Assembly: GCA_002150995.1 (NCBI GenBank)
Contig: MDHJ01000001.1
Span: 2,294,001 to 2,358,000 of the forward strand
Length of the DNA: 64,000 nucleotides
Direction: 5' to 3'
From: Clavibacter michiganensis
GTDB taxonomy: Bacteria > Actinomycetota > Actinomycetes > Actinomycetales > Microbacteriaceae
Shown in pieces: positions 26,309 to 36,439 of the stretch. How positions within the stretch are numbered: position 1 is the first letter of the stretch; each line of letters starts with the position of its first letter. Below the pieces are notes generated by a model. That model did no database searches. It was given only the letters and a program-made list of their open reading frames with translations, and was not told where the DNA came from. A program made the translations under genes and the position numbers.

Positions 26309-26337
26309 CGGGCGGGCGGCTGGTGGCCGCTCGCCCG
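26309..26337 (-). terminator. terminator after DUF3072 gene
   Basis: CGGGCGGGCGGC (26309-26320) pairs with GCCGCTCGCCCG (26326-26337) with one mismatch around TGGTG, 19 bases past the DUF3072 stop on the minus strand. Confidence 0.55.
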
Positions 26338-26356
26338 CCGATCGATCGGATGGTGC

Positions 26357-26635
26357 TCAGCTCGCGTCGTCCGACTGCGGCGACGCGGTCTCCTTCTTCT
26401 CCTGCAGGCGGTCGATCTGCTCGCTCGCCTCCGCCTTGTTGAGGTCGGCGGGGATCTCCTCGCCGGCCTGCGTGGCCAGCGAGTCGAGGTAGCTGCGCTG
26501 CGCGCCCGTCATCGGCTCGTCGCCCGTGACCCACGTGCTCGGGTCCTTCTCGGCGCTCTGCGGCGGGGTGGGGGTGGACGATCCGAGCATCTCCCGGTCG
26601 TCGCCGCCCGTGGTGTCCTGGTTCGCATCGCTCAT
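26357..26635 (-). CDS. DUF3072 domain protein
   Basis: The 92-residue product has a disordered acidic N-terminal half and a C-terminal segment PMTGAQRSYLDSLATQAGE followed by LNKAEASEQIDRLQEKK, the hallmark of DUF3072. The second half resembles SAP- or Rho-N-like helix pairs in which lysine and acidic residues alternate. No function is established. The ATG at 26635 follows a GAGGAGG site. It lies between PrsW and the resolvase-like gene and has its own terminator. Confidence 0.85.
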   Translation of the reverse strand: MSDANQDTTGGDDREMLGSSTPTPPQSAEKDPSTWVTGDEPMTGAQRSYLDSLATQAGEEIPADLNKAEASEQIDRLQEKKETASPQSDDAS

Positions 26636-26723
26636 GGTGGTGCCTCCTCGTGTCGTACCGCCGACGCTACTCGCGACCGGGGACACCGGCCGCGGTGCCG
26701 GGGGCGCCACCGACGCTGTGCGG

Positions 26724-27929
26724 CTAGCGCCGGGCGCTGCCGAGGAGCGCCTCGCGGTGGTCGGTGACGGCCTGCAGGAGCCGGCGCTCGTCGTCGAGGT
26801 GCCCTGCCTCGGACCGGCCGGACGCCGCGGGCCGCTCGGACAGCATCCGCTGCCGGGCGAACGCCAGCCGCGTCGCGTCGCGGGTGAACAGGCTCATGGC
26901 CCGGCCGGCGTCGCCGCCGCGGGTGCGCGCCCACAGGCGCGCGCGGCGACGGCCCTGCCAGGTGCTCAGCATCTCGACCTCGGCGGGCGTGAACCAGCCG
27001 ACGGCGGCGTACTCGCGGAGACGCCGGCGGGTGAGGTGGATCTCGTACCGGCGCAGGAGGATCACGACGACGACCAGGAACGCGAAGATCGGCACCTGGA
27101 GCAGCACGTAGAAGGAGAGGAAGTCGCCCGTGAGGGTGACGCCCGTGTTCCAGAGGGCGTGCAGCACGATGGCCCCGACCAGGCCGACGGCGCCGAAGCC
27201 GAGGGCGGCGCCCGGGCCTCGGCGCGCGCCGTAGCCGATGGCGATGCCGGTGATCATCGTGAACGTCACGTGCGCGAACGGCGAGAACAGCCCCCGCAGC
27301 ACGAACGTGCCGACGAGCTCGCCCGTGGTGCCCTGCACGAGCGGTCCGCCGAAGTAGACGATGTTCTCGGTGAAGGCGAAGCCCGCCGCGATGGTGGCGC
27401 CGTAGACGATGCCGTCGACCGGGCCGTCGAAGTGGCGGCGCGCGACCCAGAAGACGAGGAGCAGGCCGATGGCCTTCGCCGACTCCTCGACCACGGGCGC
27501 CTGGACCGCGAGCTGCAGGAACTCCGTGTACCGCGTGGGCACGCCCACGGCCAGCCGCGCGTACTGCACCACGAGGTCGAAGACGAGGGCGATCGCGACG
27601 GACGCGGCCGCGCCCCACAGCAGCGCGAACAGCAGCGCCAGCCGGGGCTCCGGCTCCCACCGGTCGACCCACCGGACGGCGAGGAGCACGAAGCCGAGCG
27701 GGATGAGGGCGAGGAGCGCGCACACGGCGACGGCCTGGACCCCGAGGCTGAGCACGAGGTAGGCGGCGACGACGAGGCCGACGAGCAGCAGCACGGCGAC
27801 GCCCACGACGCCGAGGACGGCCGACGTGGTGATGCGCCCGGGCGCGTGCGGCGCCGGCAGCTCCATGGACGGCGGCGGCGAGGCCGGCGAGGGACGGTGG
27901 ACGGTCACGGGGATGGACGGGTCGGTCAC
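26724..27929 (-). CDS. PrsW family intramembrane metalloprotease
   Basis: The 401-residue product has about eight membrane helices and the PrsW motifs in order: APVVEESAKAIGLL (the EExxK motif), AGFAFTENIVYF (F-x-x-x-E-N), FAHVTFTMITGIAIGYG (His in helix) and LHALWNTGV. In Bacillus PrsW cleaves the anti-sigma factor RsiW; actinobacterial members are mostly uncharacterised. A cytosolic C-terminal region of about 100 residues (FTPAEVEMLSTWQGRRRARLW onward) is helical and basic. The start is a GTG at 27929. No anti-sigma factor gene is seen nearby. Confidence 0.9.
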   Translation of the reverse strand: MTDPSIPVTVHRPSPASPPPSMELPAPHAPGRITTSAVLGVVGVAVLLLVGLVVAAYLVLSLGVQAVAVCALLALIPLGFVLLAVRWVDRWEPEPRLALLFALLWGAAASVAIALVFDLVVQYARLAVGVPTRYTEFLQLAVQAPVVEESAKAIGLLLVFWVARRHFDGPVDGIVYGATIAAGFAFTENIVYFGGPLVQGTTGELVGTFVLRGLFSPFAHVTFTMITGIAIGYGARRGPGAALGFGAVGLVGAIVLHALWNTGVTLTGDFLSFYVLLQVPIFAFLVVVVILLRRYEIHLTRRRLREYAAVGWFTPAEVEMLSTWQGRRRARLWARTRGGDAGRAMSLFTRDATRLAFARQRMLSERPAASGRSEAGHLDDERRLLQAVTDHREALLGSARR

Positions 27930-28031
27930 GACGGCCCTCTCTTCGGCGGATCGGCGTCGCCAGCCTACTGGCGGGCCCGACCGGCGTCGGGGCCTTCCCG
28001 GCGTCCGAGGCGGTCGGCGTCGGGCGGGCGG

Positions 28032-29499
<1,468 letters not shown>

Positions 29500-29559
29500 G
29501 CGATCCAGACTAGGTCGCCCGTGCGCGCAGCGGCGGGCGGGGTCCGGCAGGCTGAGGGC

Positions 29560-30543
29560 ATGCGCCCCTCCGACGCCGGCCCCGCGGCCGCGCACGTCTC
29601 CCGCTCCGTGATCGACGTGCCGGCGCCCTTCGACGGCGGCGGCGTCATCCGCTTCCTCTCCTGGCACGCCGTCACGGGCGCCGAGGAGGGGGACGCGACG
29701 AGCTTCACCCAGTCGGCCCGGCTCGCGCACGGCGCGGGGACGGTGTCCGTGCGGCTGCTCGACGCGGACGGGGACGCGGACGGCGACCCGCACGACGGCG
29801 ACGGCGGGGGCGGGGCCGGCTCGGCGACGCGCGTCGAGGTCGTCACGCGGGTCGAGCACGCGGCCGACGCCGTGGAGCTGATGGCCGGCACGCGCCGCCT
29901 CCTCGGCGTCGACGTGGACTCCGCGCGCATCGACGCCGACCTCGCCCGCGATCCCGCGCTCGCGGCCGCCGTCCGCCGCACGCCCGGCCTCCGCATCCCC
30001 GGCACGCTGGATCCGCGCGGCACCCTCTTCCGCACCATCGTCGGCCAGCAGATCTCCGTCGCCTCCGCGCGCGCCACGCACGGCCGCATGACGGCGGACC
30101 TCGGCGAGGACCTGCCCGCGTCGGTCGCGCACGGATCCGTCACGCGGCTCCCGCCGTCGGCTTCCCGCATCGCCCGCGACGGCGCCGAGCTCCTCCGGGG
30201 CCCCGCCCGCCGGACCGCGACCCTGGTGCGCCTCGCGGAGGCGCTCGAGACCGGCGAGCTCGTGGTGGAGCACGGCATGCCGCGCGCGGAGCTCCGCGCC
30301 GCCCTCGTGGCCTTCCACGGCGTCGGGCCGTGGACCGCCGACTACGTCGCGATGCGCGCCCTCGGCGAGCCCGACATCCTCCTCTCCGGCGACCTCATCG
30401 TGCGCCGCGGCGCGGGTGCGCTCGGCCTCCCCGACGAGGCGCGCGCCCTCGACGCGCGGGCCGCCGCCTGGTCGCCCTGGCGCTCCTACGCGACCCTGCA
30501 CCTGTGGCGCGTCATGACCGACCGGATGCCCGCCGCGGGCTGA
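29560..30543 (+). CDS. DNA-3-methyladenine glycosylase II (AlkA-like)
   Basis: The 327-residue product has an AlkA N-terminal domain and a helix-hairpin-helix GPD glycosylase domain. The latter includes TLFRTIVGQQISVASA, the hairpin AFHGVGPWTADYVAMRALG and the catalytic aspartate in DILLSGDLIVRRG. The enzyme removes alkylated purines in base-excision repair. An Asp/Gly-rich loop (DADGDADGDPHDGD) near residue 75 looks like a lineage-specific insertion. The ATG at 29560 is chosen. It converges with Ku, whose stop is 3 bases away. Confidence 0.93.
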   Translation: MRPSDAGPAAAHVSRSVIDVPAPFDGGGVIRFLSWHAVTGAEEGDATSFTQSARLAHGAGTVSVRLLDADGDADGDPHDGDGGGGAGSATRVEVVTRVEHAADAVELMAGTRRLLGVDVDSARIDADLARDPALAAAVRRTPGLRIPGTLDPRGTLFRTIVGQQISVASARATHGRMTADLGEDLPASVAHGSVTRLPPSASRIARDGAELLRGPARRTATLVRLAEALETGELVVEHGMPRAELRAALVAFHGVGPWTADYVAMRALGEPDILLSGDLIVRRGAGALGLPDEARALDARAAAWSPWRSYATLHLWRVMTDRMPAAG

Positions 30544-30546
30544 CGC

Positions 30547-31593
30547 CTACGCGCTCCGCTTCTCCTTCTCCGCGGTGCGCTTCGCGGGCGCCTTCCCCGT
30601 GCCCGACGACCCCTTCGCGGCGGACGTCGACCCCTTCGCGGCCGCGCCCTTCGTCGTCGACGACCCCTTCGCGGTGGACGCCGCCTTCTTCGCGGTCGAC
30701 GCCGTCTTCGTCGTCGTCGTCGCCTTCTTCGCGGCCGCCGCCTTCCGCTTCGCGGGAGCCCCCTCTCCCGCCGGCGCCTTCCGCTTCGCGCCGCCGCCGC
30801 CCCCGCCCCGGCTGCGCTCGATGCTCCGCTTCAGCGCGTCCATGAGGTCGAGCACCTCGCCGCCCGAGTCCTCGTCGTCGTCCGACTCCCCGAAGGTCGC
30901 GTCGGTGTCGAGCGAGTCGCCCTGGGCGAGCTTCGCGTCGATGAGGGTCCGCAGCTGCTCCTGGTACTCGTCGCTGAACTTCGACGGGTCGAAGTCCTCC
31001 GCGAAGCCCTCCACCAGCCGCGCCGACATCTCGAGCTCCCGCGGCGACACCTTCGGCGCGGCGTCGAGCGACGGGAAGTCGGCCTCCCGCACCTCGTCGT
31101 CCCAGAGCAGGGTCTGCAGCATCAGCACGTCGCCGCGCACGCGCAGCGCGGCGAGGCGGGTGCGCTGCCGGAGCGTCACGTGCACGATCGCCGTGCGGTC
31201 CGTCTCCTCGAGCGTCCGGCGGAGGAGCGCGTACGACTTCGGGCTCGAGGAGTCGGGCTCGAGGAAGTAGCTGCGGTCGAGCATCACCGGGTCCACCTGG
31301 TCGCTCGGCACGAACTCGACCACGTCGATCTCGCGGCTCCTCTCCTCCGGGAGGGACGAGAGGTCCTCCTCGGTGATCACGACCGTGCGGTCGCCGTCGT
31401 CGAACGCCTTGTCGATGTGCGCGTAGTCGACGACCTTGCCGCACACCTCGCAGCGGCGCTGGTACCGGATCCGCCCGCCGTCGGCGTCGTGCACCTGGTG
31501 CAGCGGCACGTCGTGGTCCTGCGTGGCGCTGTAGACCTTCACGGGCACGTTGACGAGGCCGAAGGTGACGGCGCCCTTCCAGATGGCTCTCAT
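30547..31593 (-). CDS. ku: Ku protein (non-homologous end joining)
   Basis: The 348-residue product begins MRAIWKGAVTFGLVNVPVKV, the standard bacterial Ku start. It has the RYQRRCEVCGKVVDY strand, the bridge region around LRRTLEETDRTAIVHVTLR, and MSARLVEGFAEDFDPSKFSDEY near the end of the core (about residue 240). The remaining 85 residues are a low-complexity Lys/Ala/Thr/Ser tail of the sort that binds DNA and slides Ku inward. It dimerises around broken DNA ends and recruits LigD. The start is 60 bases from the divergent ligD start. Confidence 0.96.
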   Translation of the reverse strand: MRAIWKGAVTFGLVNVPVKVYSATQDHDVPLHQVHDADGGRIRYQRRCEVCGKVVDYAHIDKAFDDGDRTVVITEEDLSSLPEERSREIDVVEFVPSDQVDPVMLDRSYFLEPDSSSPKSYALLRRTLEETDRTAIVHVTLRQRTRLAALRVRGDVLMLQTLLWDDEVREADFPSLDAAPKVSPRELEMSARLVEGFAEDFDPSKFSDEYQEQLRTLIDAKLAQGDSLDTDATFGESDDDEDSGGEVLDLMDALKRSIERSRGGGGGGAKRKAPAGEGAPAKRKAAAAKKATTTTKTASTAKKAASTAKGSSTTKGAAAKGSTSAAKGSSGTGKAPAKRTAEKEKRSA

Positions 31594-31653
31594 GGATCCA
31601 GTGAACACCCGCCCGGCCGCCGCGCCCCGGCCGCACGGGGCCATGCTGGAGCG

Positions 31654-34166
31654 ATGGCGGGGCAGAGGCAGCAGGTGGAGGTCGACGGGCACCGGATCGC
31701 GCTCTCGAACCTCGACAAGGTCCTGTACCCGGAGACGGGCACGACGAAGGGCGACGTCATCGCCTACTACGCCGCCATCGCGCCCCACATGCTCCCGCAC
31801 CTCCGCGACCGGCCCGTCACCCGGAAGCGCTGGGTCGACGGCGTCGGCACCGACGAGCACCCGGGCAAGATGTTCTTCCAGAAGGACCTCGACGCGCACA
31901 CGCCCGACTGGGTGCAGCGGAGGGCGATCCAGCACCGCGACCACGCGAACGACTACCCCCTCGTCGGCGACGTCGCGACCCTCACCTGGCTCGGGCAGAT
32001 CGCCGCGCTCGAGCTGCACGTGCCGCAGTGGCGCTTCGGGCGCACGGGCGACGTGCGCCGCCCGGACCGCCTCGTGCTGGACCTCGACCCCGGTCCCGGG
32101 ACCGGCCTGCCCGAGTGCGTCGAGGTCGCGAGGGCGGCCCGCGCGATCCTCCGCGACATCGGCCTCGAGCCGTACCCGGTGACGAGCGGATCGAAGGGCA
32201 TCCACCTCTACGCCGCCCTCGACGGCAGCCACGACGCGGCCGCGATCTCCGAGGTCGCGCACGAGCTCGCCCGCGCGCTCGAGGCCGACCACCCCGACCT
32301 CGTGGTGAGCGACATGAAGAAGGCGCTGCGGCAGGGCAAGGTGCTCGTCGACTGGAGCCAGAACAACCCGAACAAGACCACGGTCGCGCCGTACTCGCTC
32401 CGCGGGCGCTCGCGGCCGACCGTCGCGGTGCCGCGCACCTGGCGCGAGCTCGCGTCGCCGACCCTCCGGCACCTGGAGATGGACGAGGTGCTCGCCCGCA
32501 TGCGGAAGCGCCAGGATCCGCTCGCCCCCGTCGAGGAGGGCCACCGCGAGAGCCTGGAGCCCACGCCCGAGCGCCTGGCCTCCTTCGCGCGGAAGGAGCC
32601 CGCCGGGGATCCCGCCGCCGACCGCCTCGCGACCTACCGTTCCAAGCGCGACGCCGCCAAGACCAGCGAGCCCGTCCCCGCCGACGCGCCCGCGCCGTCC
32701 GAGGGCCGCTCCTTCGTCATCCAGGAGCACCATGCCCGCGCCCTGCACTGGGACTTCCGGCTGGAGCACGACGGCGTGCTCGTGAGCTGGGCCCTCCCCA
32801 AGGGCGTGCCCACCGAGCACGGCACGAACCACCTCGCGGTGCAGACCGAGGACCACCCGGTCGAGTACGGCGCCTTCGAGGGCACGATCCCGGCGGGCGA
32901 GTACGGCGGCGGGGAGGTGGCCATCTGGGACGCGGGCACCTACGAGCTGGAGAAGTGGCGCGACGGGAAGGAGGTCATCGCGACGCTCCATGGCCGGGGC
33001 GCGGGCACCGGCATCGACGGGCCGCGCCGCTACGCGCTCATCCACACCGGCGGGCACGGGAAGGCCGACGCGAACTGGCTGATCCACCTGATGGAGCCCG
33101 CCGGCGCCCCCGCGCGGTCGCACGCGCGAGCCGCGCGCCCCGCCGCGCTCGAGACGGCGGGCGGGCGCACGCGGGTCGGCGCCCGGCGCCGGGGAGGCGC
33201 CGCGAGCGCGCCCGCGCCCATGCTGGCCACCGCGGCACAGGGCCCGGGCCTCGACCCCGACGAGGAGTGGGCCGTGGAGATGAAGTGGGACGGCTACCGC
33301 GCGATCGCCGTCGTCGAGCGCGGCCGGGCCACCCTCACGAGCCGCAACGGCGTGGACCTCACCGCGGCCTTCCCGGAGCTCGCGGAGCTCCCCGAGCGGC
33401 TCGACGTCGACGCCGCCGTGCTCGACGGCGAGATCGTCGTGCTCGGCGCCGACGGGCGCCCCGACTTCGGCCTGCTGCAGACGCGCCTCGGGCTGACGCG
33501 GGAGAAGGACGTCGAGCGGGCGAGGCGGTCGGCGCCCGTGCACCTCATGCTCTTCGACGCCCTCGCGCTCGGCGGACGCGTGCTCGTCGACGCGCCCTAC
33601 CGGGAGCGCCGCGCCGCCCTGCTCGACGCCGTGCGCTCGCCCGGCCGCGGGCGGATCCAGGTGCCGCCCGCCTTCGACGGCGACCTCGACGAGGCCCTCG
33701 CCACGAGCCGCGAGCTCGGCCTCGAGGGCATCGTGGCGAAGCGCGTCGACGCGCCCTACGAGTCGGGCCGGCGATCGAGCGCCTGGGTGAAGGTCAAGCA
33801 CCACCGGGCGCAGGAGGTCGTCGTGGGCGGTTGGCGTCCGGGATCCGGCAGCCGCTCCGCGGGCGTCGGCTCGCTGCTCGTGGGCCTCCGGGGCCCGACG
33901 GCCTCGCCTACGCGGGACGCGTCGGGACGGGCTTCACGGAGCGCGACCTCGCCGACGTCCTCCGCCGCCTCCGCCCGCTGGCGCGGAGGACGAGCCCGTT
34001 CGCCGACGTGCCCGCCGCCGACGCCCGCGACGCGCACTGGGTCACGCCGCGCCTCGTCGGCGAGGTCGAGTTCGCGGAGTGGACCGGGACGGGCAGGCTC
34101 CGCCAGGCCTCGTGGCGCGGATGGCGGCACGACAAGCGGCCCGACGAGGTGGTCCGGGAGGACTGA
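31654..34166 (+). CDS. ligD: multifunctional ATP-dependent DNA ligase D (one-base frameshift near 33890-33893)
   Basis: The corrected product is about 837 residues with domain order polymerase, phosphoesterase, ligase. The primase-like polymerase part (residues 1 to about 290) includes NLDKVLYPETGTTKGDVI, RLVLDLDPGPGT with the metal-binding aspartates and TSGSKGIHLYA. The 3'-phosphoesterase part (about 350-500) starts FVIQEHHARALHWDFRLEHD. The ligase part holds the nucleotidyl lysine in VEMKWDGYRA (about 543) and LVDAPYRERRA. The frame breaks in the GGGG run at 33890-33893; one added base joins LLVGLRGP to DGLAYAGRVGTGF and the OB-fold end. Partner of Ku, divergently arranged. Confidence 0.94.
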
Positions 34167-34263
34167 GCTCCCCCCTGCCCGGCGCACGCGGGGACGGCCG
34201 CCGGCACCATGCACGTTATGACCGCAACGTCGGCCGGACACCTCCGCCCGATACGCTCGGGGC

Positions 34264-35142
34264 ATGAAGTTCGCCCACCTGCTCGCCGACGACGGCGTCA
34301 CCCCCCGACTGGCCGCGATCGTCTCGGAGGGCCAGGCGCTCTTCCTCGACGAGGTCCTCGACGAGTCGCCGCGCGACCTGCAGGACCTCATCGAGCGCGG
34401 GGACGACGAGATGGCCCGCGTCCGCGCGACCGTCGAGCGCGCCGTCGCCAGCCGCACCAGCACGACGCCGGTGGACGGCCTCACGCACGCCTCCGCGGTC
34501 CTCCGCCCGCCGGCCGTGTACGCCGTGGGCCTCAACTACTCCGCGCACGCCGAGGAGCTCAACATCACGAGCGCCTCCGCCCCCACCGTCTTCGCGCTCT
34601 GGCCGAACTCGCTCTCCGGCCACGAGGGCACCACCAGCTGGCCCCGCTCGCTCAGCGAGGAGGTCGACTACGAGGTCGAGCTCGGCGTCATCATCGGCCG
34701 CGCGGCCCGCGACGTGTCCGAGGAGGACGCGCTCGACCACGTGTTCGGCTACACCGTCGTCAACGACATCACGGCCCGCAACCTGCAGTTCTCGGAGCAG
34801 CAGTGGAGCCGGTGCAAGAGCTTCGACGGCTTCTCCCCCACGGGTCCCGTCGTCGTCACGCGCGACGAGGTCGCGGACCCGCAGGACCTGCGCATCACGA
34901 CGGTCCTCGACGGCGAGACGGTGCAGGACGGGCGGACCAGCGGCATGGTCCGCACGGTCGCGCGCCTCGTCTCCTACCTCAGCACCTCCTCCACCCTGCA
35001 GCCGGGCACGCTCATCTCCACGGGCACGACGAGCGGCGCCGGGTACTCCCGCGACCCGCAGATCTTCCTGAAGGACGGCAGCACGGTCACCGTCTCGGTC
35101 GAGGGCATCGGCTCGCTCACGACGCACACCCGCATCCTCTGA
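34264..35142 (+). CDS. fumarylacetoacetate hydrolase family protein
   Basis: The 292-residue product has a short N-terminal domain and the FAH catalytic fold: VYAVGLNYSAHAEEL opens it, metal-binding acidic residues lie in VDYEVELGVIIG, then FGYTVVNDITARNLQ, KSFDGFSPTGPVVVTRDEV, and the closing GTTSGAGYSRDPQIFLKDGS. Members cleave carbon-carbon bonds in acylpyruvates and related catabolites (for example 2-hydroxyhepta-2,4-diene-1,7-dioate isomerase or acylpyruvate hydrolase). No aromatic catabolic neighbours are present, so a housekeeping acylpyruvase or oxaloacetate decarboxylase role is as likely. Confidence 0.92.
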   Translation: MKFAHLLADDGVTPRLAAIVSEGQALFLDEVLDESPRDLQDLIERGDDEMARVRATVERAVASRTSTTPVDGLTHASAVLRPPAVYAVGLNYSAHAEELNITSASAPTVFALWPNSLSGHEGTTSWPRSLSEEVDYEVELGVIIGRAARDVSEEDALDHVFGYTVVNDITARNLQFSEQQWSRCKSFDGFSPTGPVVVTRDEVADPQDLRITTVLDGETVQDGRTSGMVRTVARLVSYLSTSSTLQPGTLISTGTTSGAGYSRDPQIFLKDGSTVTVSVEGIGSLTTHTRIL

Positions 35143-35183
35143 CCGGCGGCGGCCGGAGGGGCGCCCGCGCGTAGGCTCGGGGC

Positions 35184-35318
35184 ATGACCGACCAGCCGCA
35201 GGACCCGATCCACGACCACTCCATCCCGGAGGACGCCGACCTCTCCGCGCCCGACGCGGCGGATCCCGAGACCGACGAGCTGCACGACGCCACCGGCCGC
35301 GCCGACGGCGACGCCTAG
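35184..35318 (+). CDS. very small acidic protein
   Basis: A 44-residue frame starts at ATG 35184 (MTDQPQDPIHDHSIPEDADL) and ends ATGRADGDA. About one third of residues are Asp or Glu and there is no hydrophobic core, so it should be disordered. Support is compositional: codons have the strong third-position GC of neighbours, and it sits neatly between the FAH gene and the LEA-like gene. It resembles the acidic proteins encoded at 53733-54926. No function is known. Confidence 0.5.
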   Translation: MTDQPQDPIHDHSIPEDADLSAPDAADPETDELHDATGRADGDA

Positions 35319-35361
35319 CCCCTCCCGGCCGTCCCCCGACCACCGCGTCTAGGGTGGAGGG

Positions 35362-36366
35362 ATGATCAACCGCCTCATCTTCTTCGCTGGCATCGGCACG
35401 GGTTACGTCCTGGGCGCGCGCGCCGGACGCAAGCGCTACGAGGGCATCGCCCGCGCGTCGCGCTCCGTCTGGTCGAGCGAGCCCGTCCAGCGCGGCGTCC
35501 GCGAGGCGCAGTCCGTGCTCGACGAGAAGGGCCCGGTCGTCGTTGAGCGCACCGTCGAGACGGCGCGCGAGGTCGCGGACTTCGTCGGCCACGCCGTCCA
35601 GGGCGCGGCGGTCGCCGTCGGCCGCACCGCGCACTCGGTGGGCGAGCGCATCGGAACCACCACGCAGGACGTCGCGGGCCGGGTCGGCAGCACCACGCAG
35701 GACATCGCGGGCCGCGTCGGCGACACCGCGAAGGACCTCGGCACGCGCACCGCCGACCAGACCAAGCACGTCGTCGACCGCGTCGGCCAGCAGGCCACCG
35801 AGGTCGGCCACCGGGTCGCCGAGACGGCCGAGGACGTCCGCGACCGCGTCGTCGAGACGGCCGAGGAGGCGCGCACGCGCGTCCAGGCGACCGCCGAGGA
35901 CCTGCGGGAGCGCGGCGAGGAGGCCGGGCGCCGCGCCGTCTTCAGCGCCGCCGAGGCCCGCGACGAGGCGCTCGCCTCCTTCGACGACGAGGACGAGACC
36001 GGCCCGGTGGGCATCCCCGCCGACGGCGCCGCCCGGGACGGCGAGGCCGATGCCTCCGCCGACGAGAGCGACGACGACGCCGACGAGGACCTCGACACGC
36101 TCGGCCCGGACGACCTGGGCGAGCCCGCGGACGCCGACGAGCAGCCGGTGTCCGAGGAGCCCGCTACGGCGGCTGCTCCCGCGCGGAAGGCCACGCGCAC
36201 GCCGAAGCCGAAGCCGAAGCCGAAGGCGGCCCCCGACGCCGCCGGGCACGTGCCCACCCCGGCCGACATCGCCGGATCCGTGCACCGCGAGGAGACCGCG
36301 CACCCGACGGCCTCCGACGCGTCCGGCACGACGCCGGCCCGCACGGCCGACCAGCCCGACGACTGA
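35362..36366 (+). CDS. LEA/apolipoprotein-like repeat protein with N-terminal membrane segment
   Basis: The 334-residue product begins MINRLIFFAGIGTGYVLGARAGRKRYE, a YtxH-like membrane segment followed by a basic stop. Residues about 60-200 are an amphipathic array of near-11-residue repeats (GTTTQDVAGRVGST, TTQDIAGRVGDTAKDLGTR, RVAETAEDVRDRVVETAEE, RVQATAEDLRERG) like group 3 LEA proteins. The C-terminal third is disordered and acidic, then basic (TPKPKPKPKAAP). Such proteins protect membranes or proteins during drying, or organise membranes; here that is inference. A very long hairpin terminator follows. Confidence 0.8.
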   Translation: MINRLIFFAGIGTGYVLGARAGRKRYEGIARASRSVWSSEPVQRGVREAQSVLDEKGPVVVERTVETAREVADFVGHAVQGAAVAVGRTAHSVGERIGTTTQDVAGRVGSTTQDIAGRVGDTAKDLGTRTADQTKHVVDRVGQQATEVGHRVAETAEDVRDRVVETAEEARTRVQATAEDLRERGEEAGRRAVFSAAEARDEALASFDDEDETGPVGIPADGAARDGEADASADESDDDADEDLDTLGPDDLGEPADADEQPVSEEPATAAAPARKATRTPKPKPKPKAAPDAAGHVPTPADIAGSVHREETAHPTASDASGTTPARTADQPDD

Positions 36367-36378
36367 CACCGCACCCTG

Positions 36379-36424
36379 GACGACGGCGCGCCGCGGACCC
36401 TCGGGTCCGCGGCGCGCCGTCGTC
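36379..36424. terminator. long perfect bidirectional hairpin terminator
   Basis: Two 22-base arms (36379-36400 and 36403-36424; core GGCGCGCCGCGGACCC) pair perfectly around a TC dinucleotide. It lies between the convergent LEA-like gene (stop 36366) and aspA (stop 36440) and can serve both. Confidence 0.88.
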
Positions 36425-36439
36425 TGGCCGGGTGGTCGG

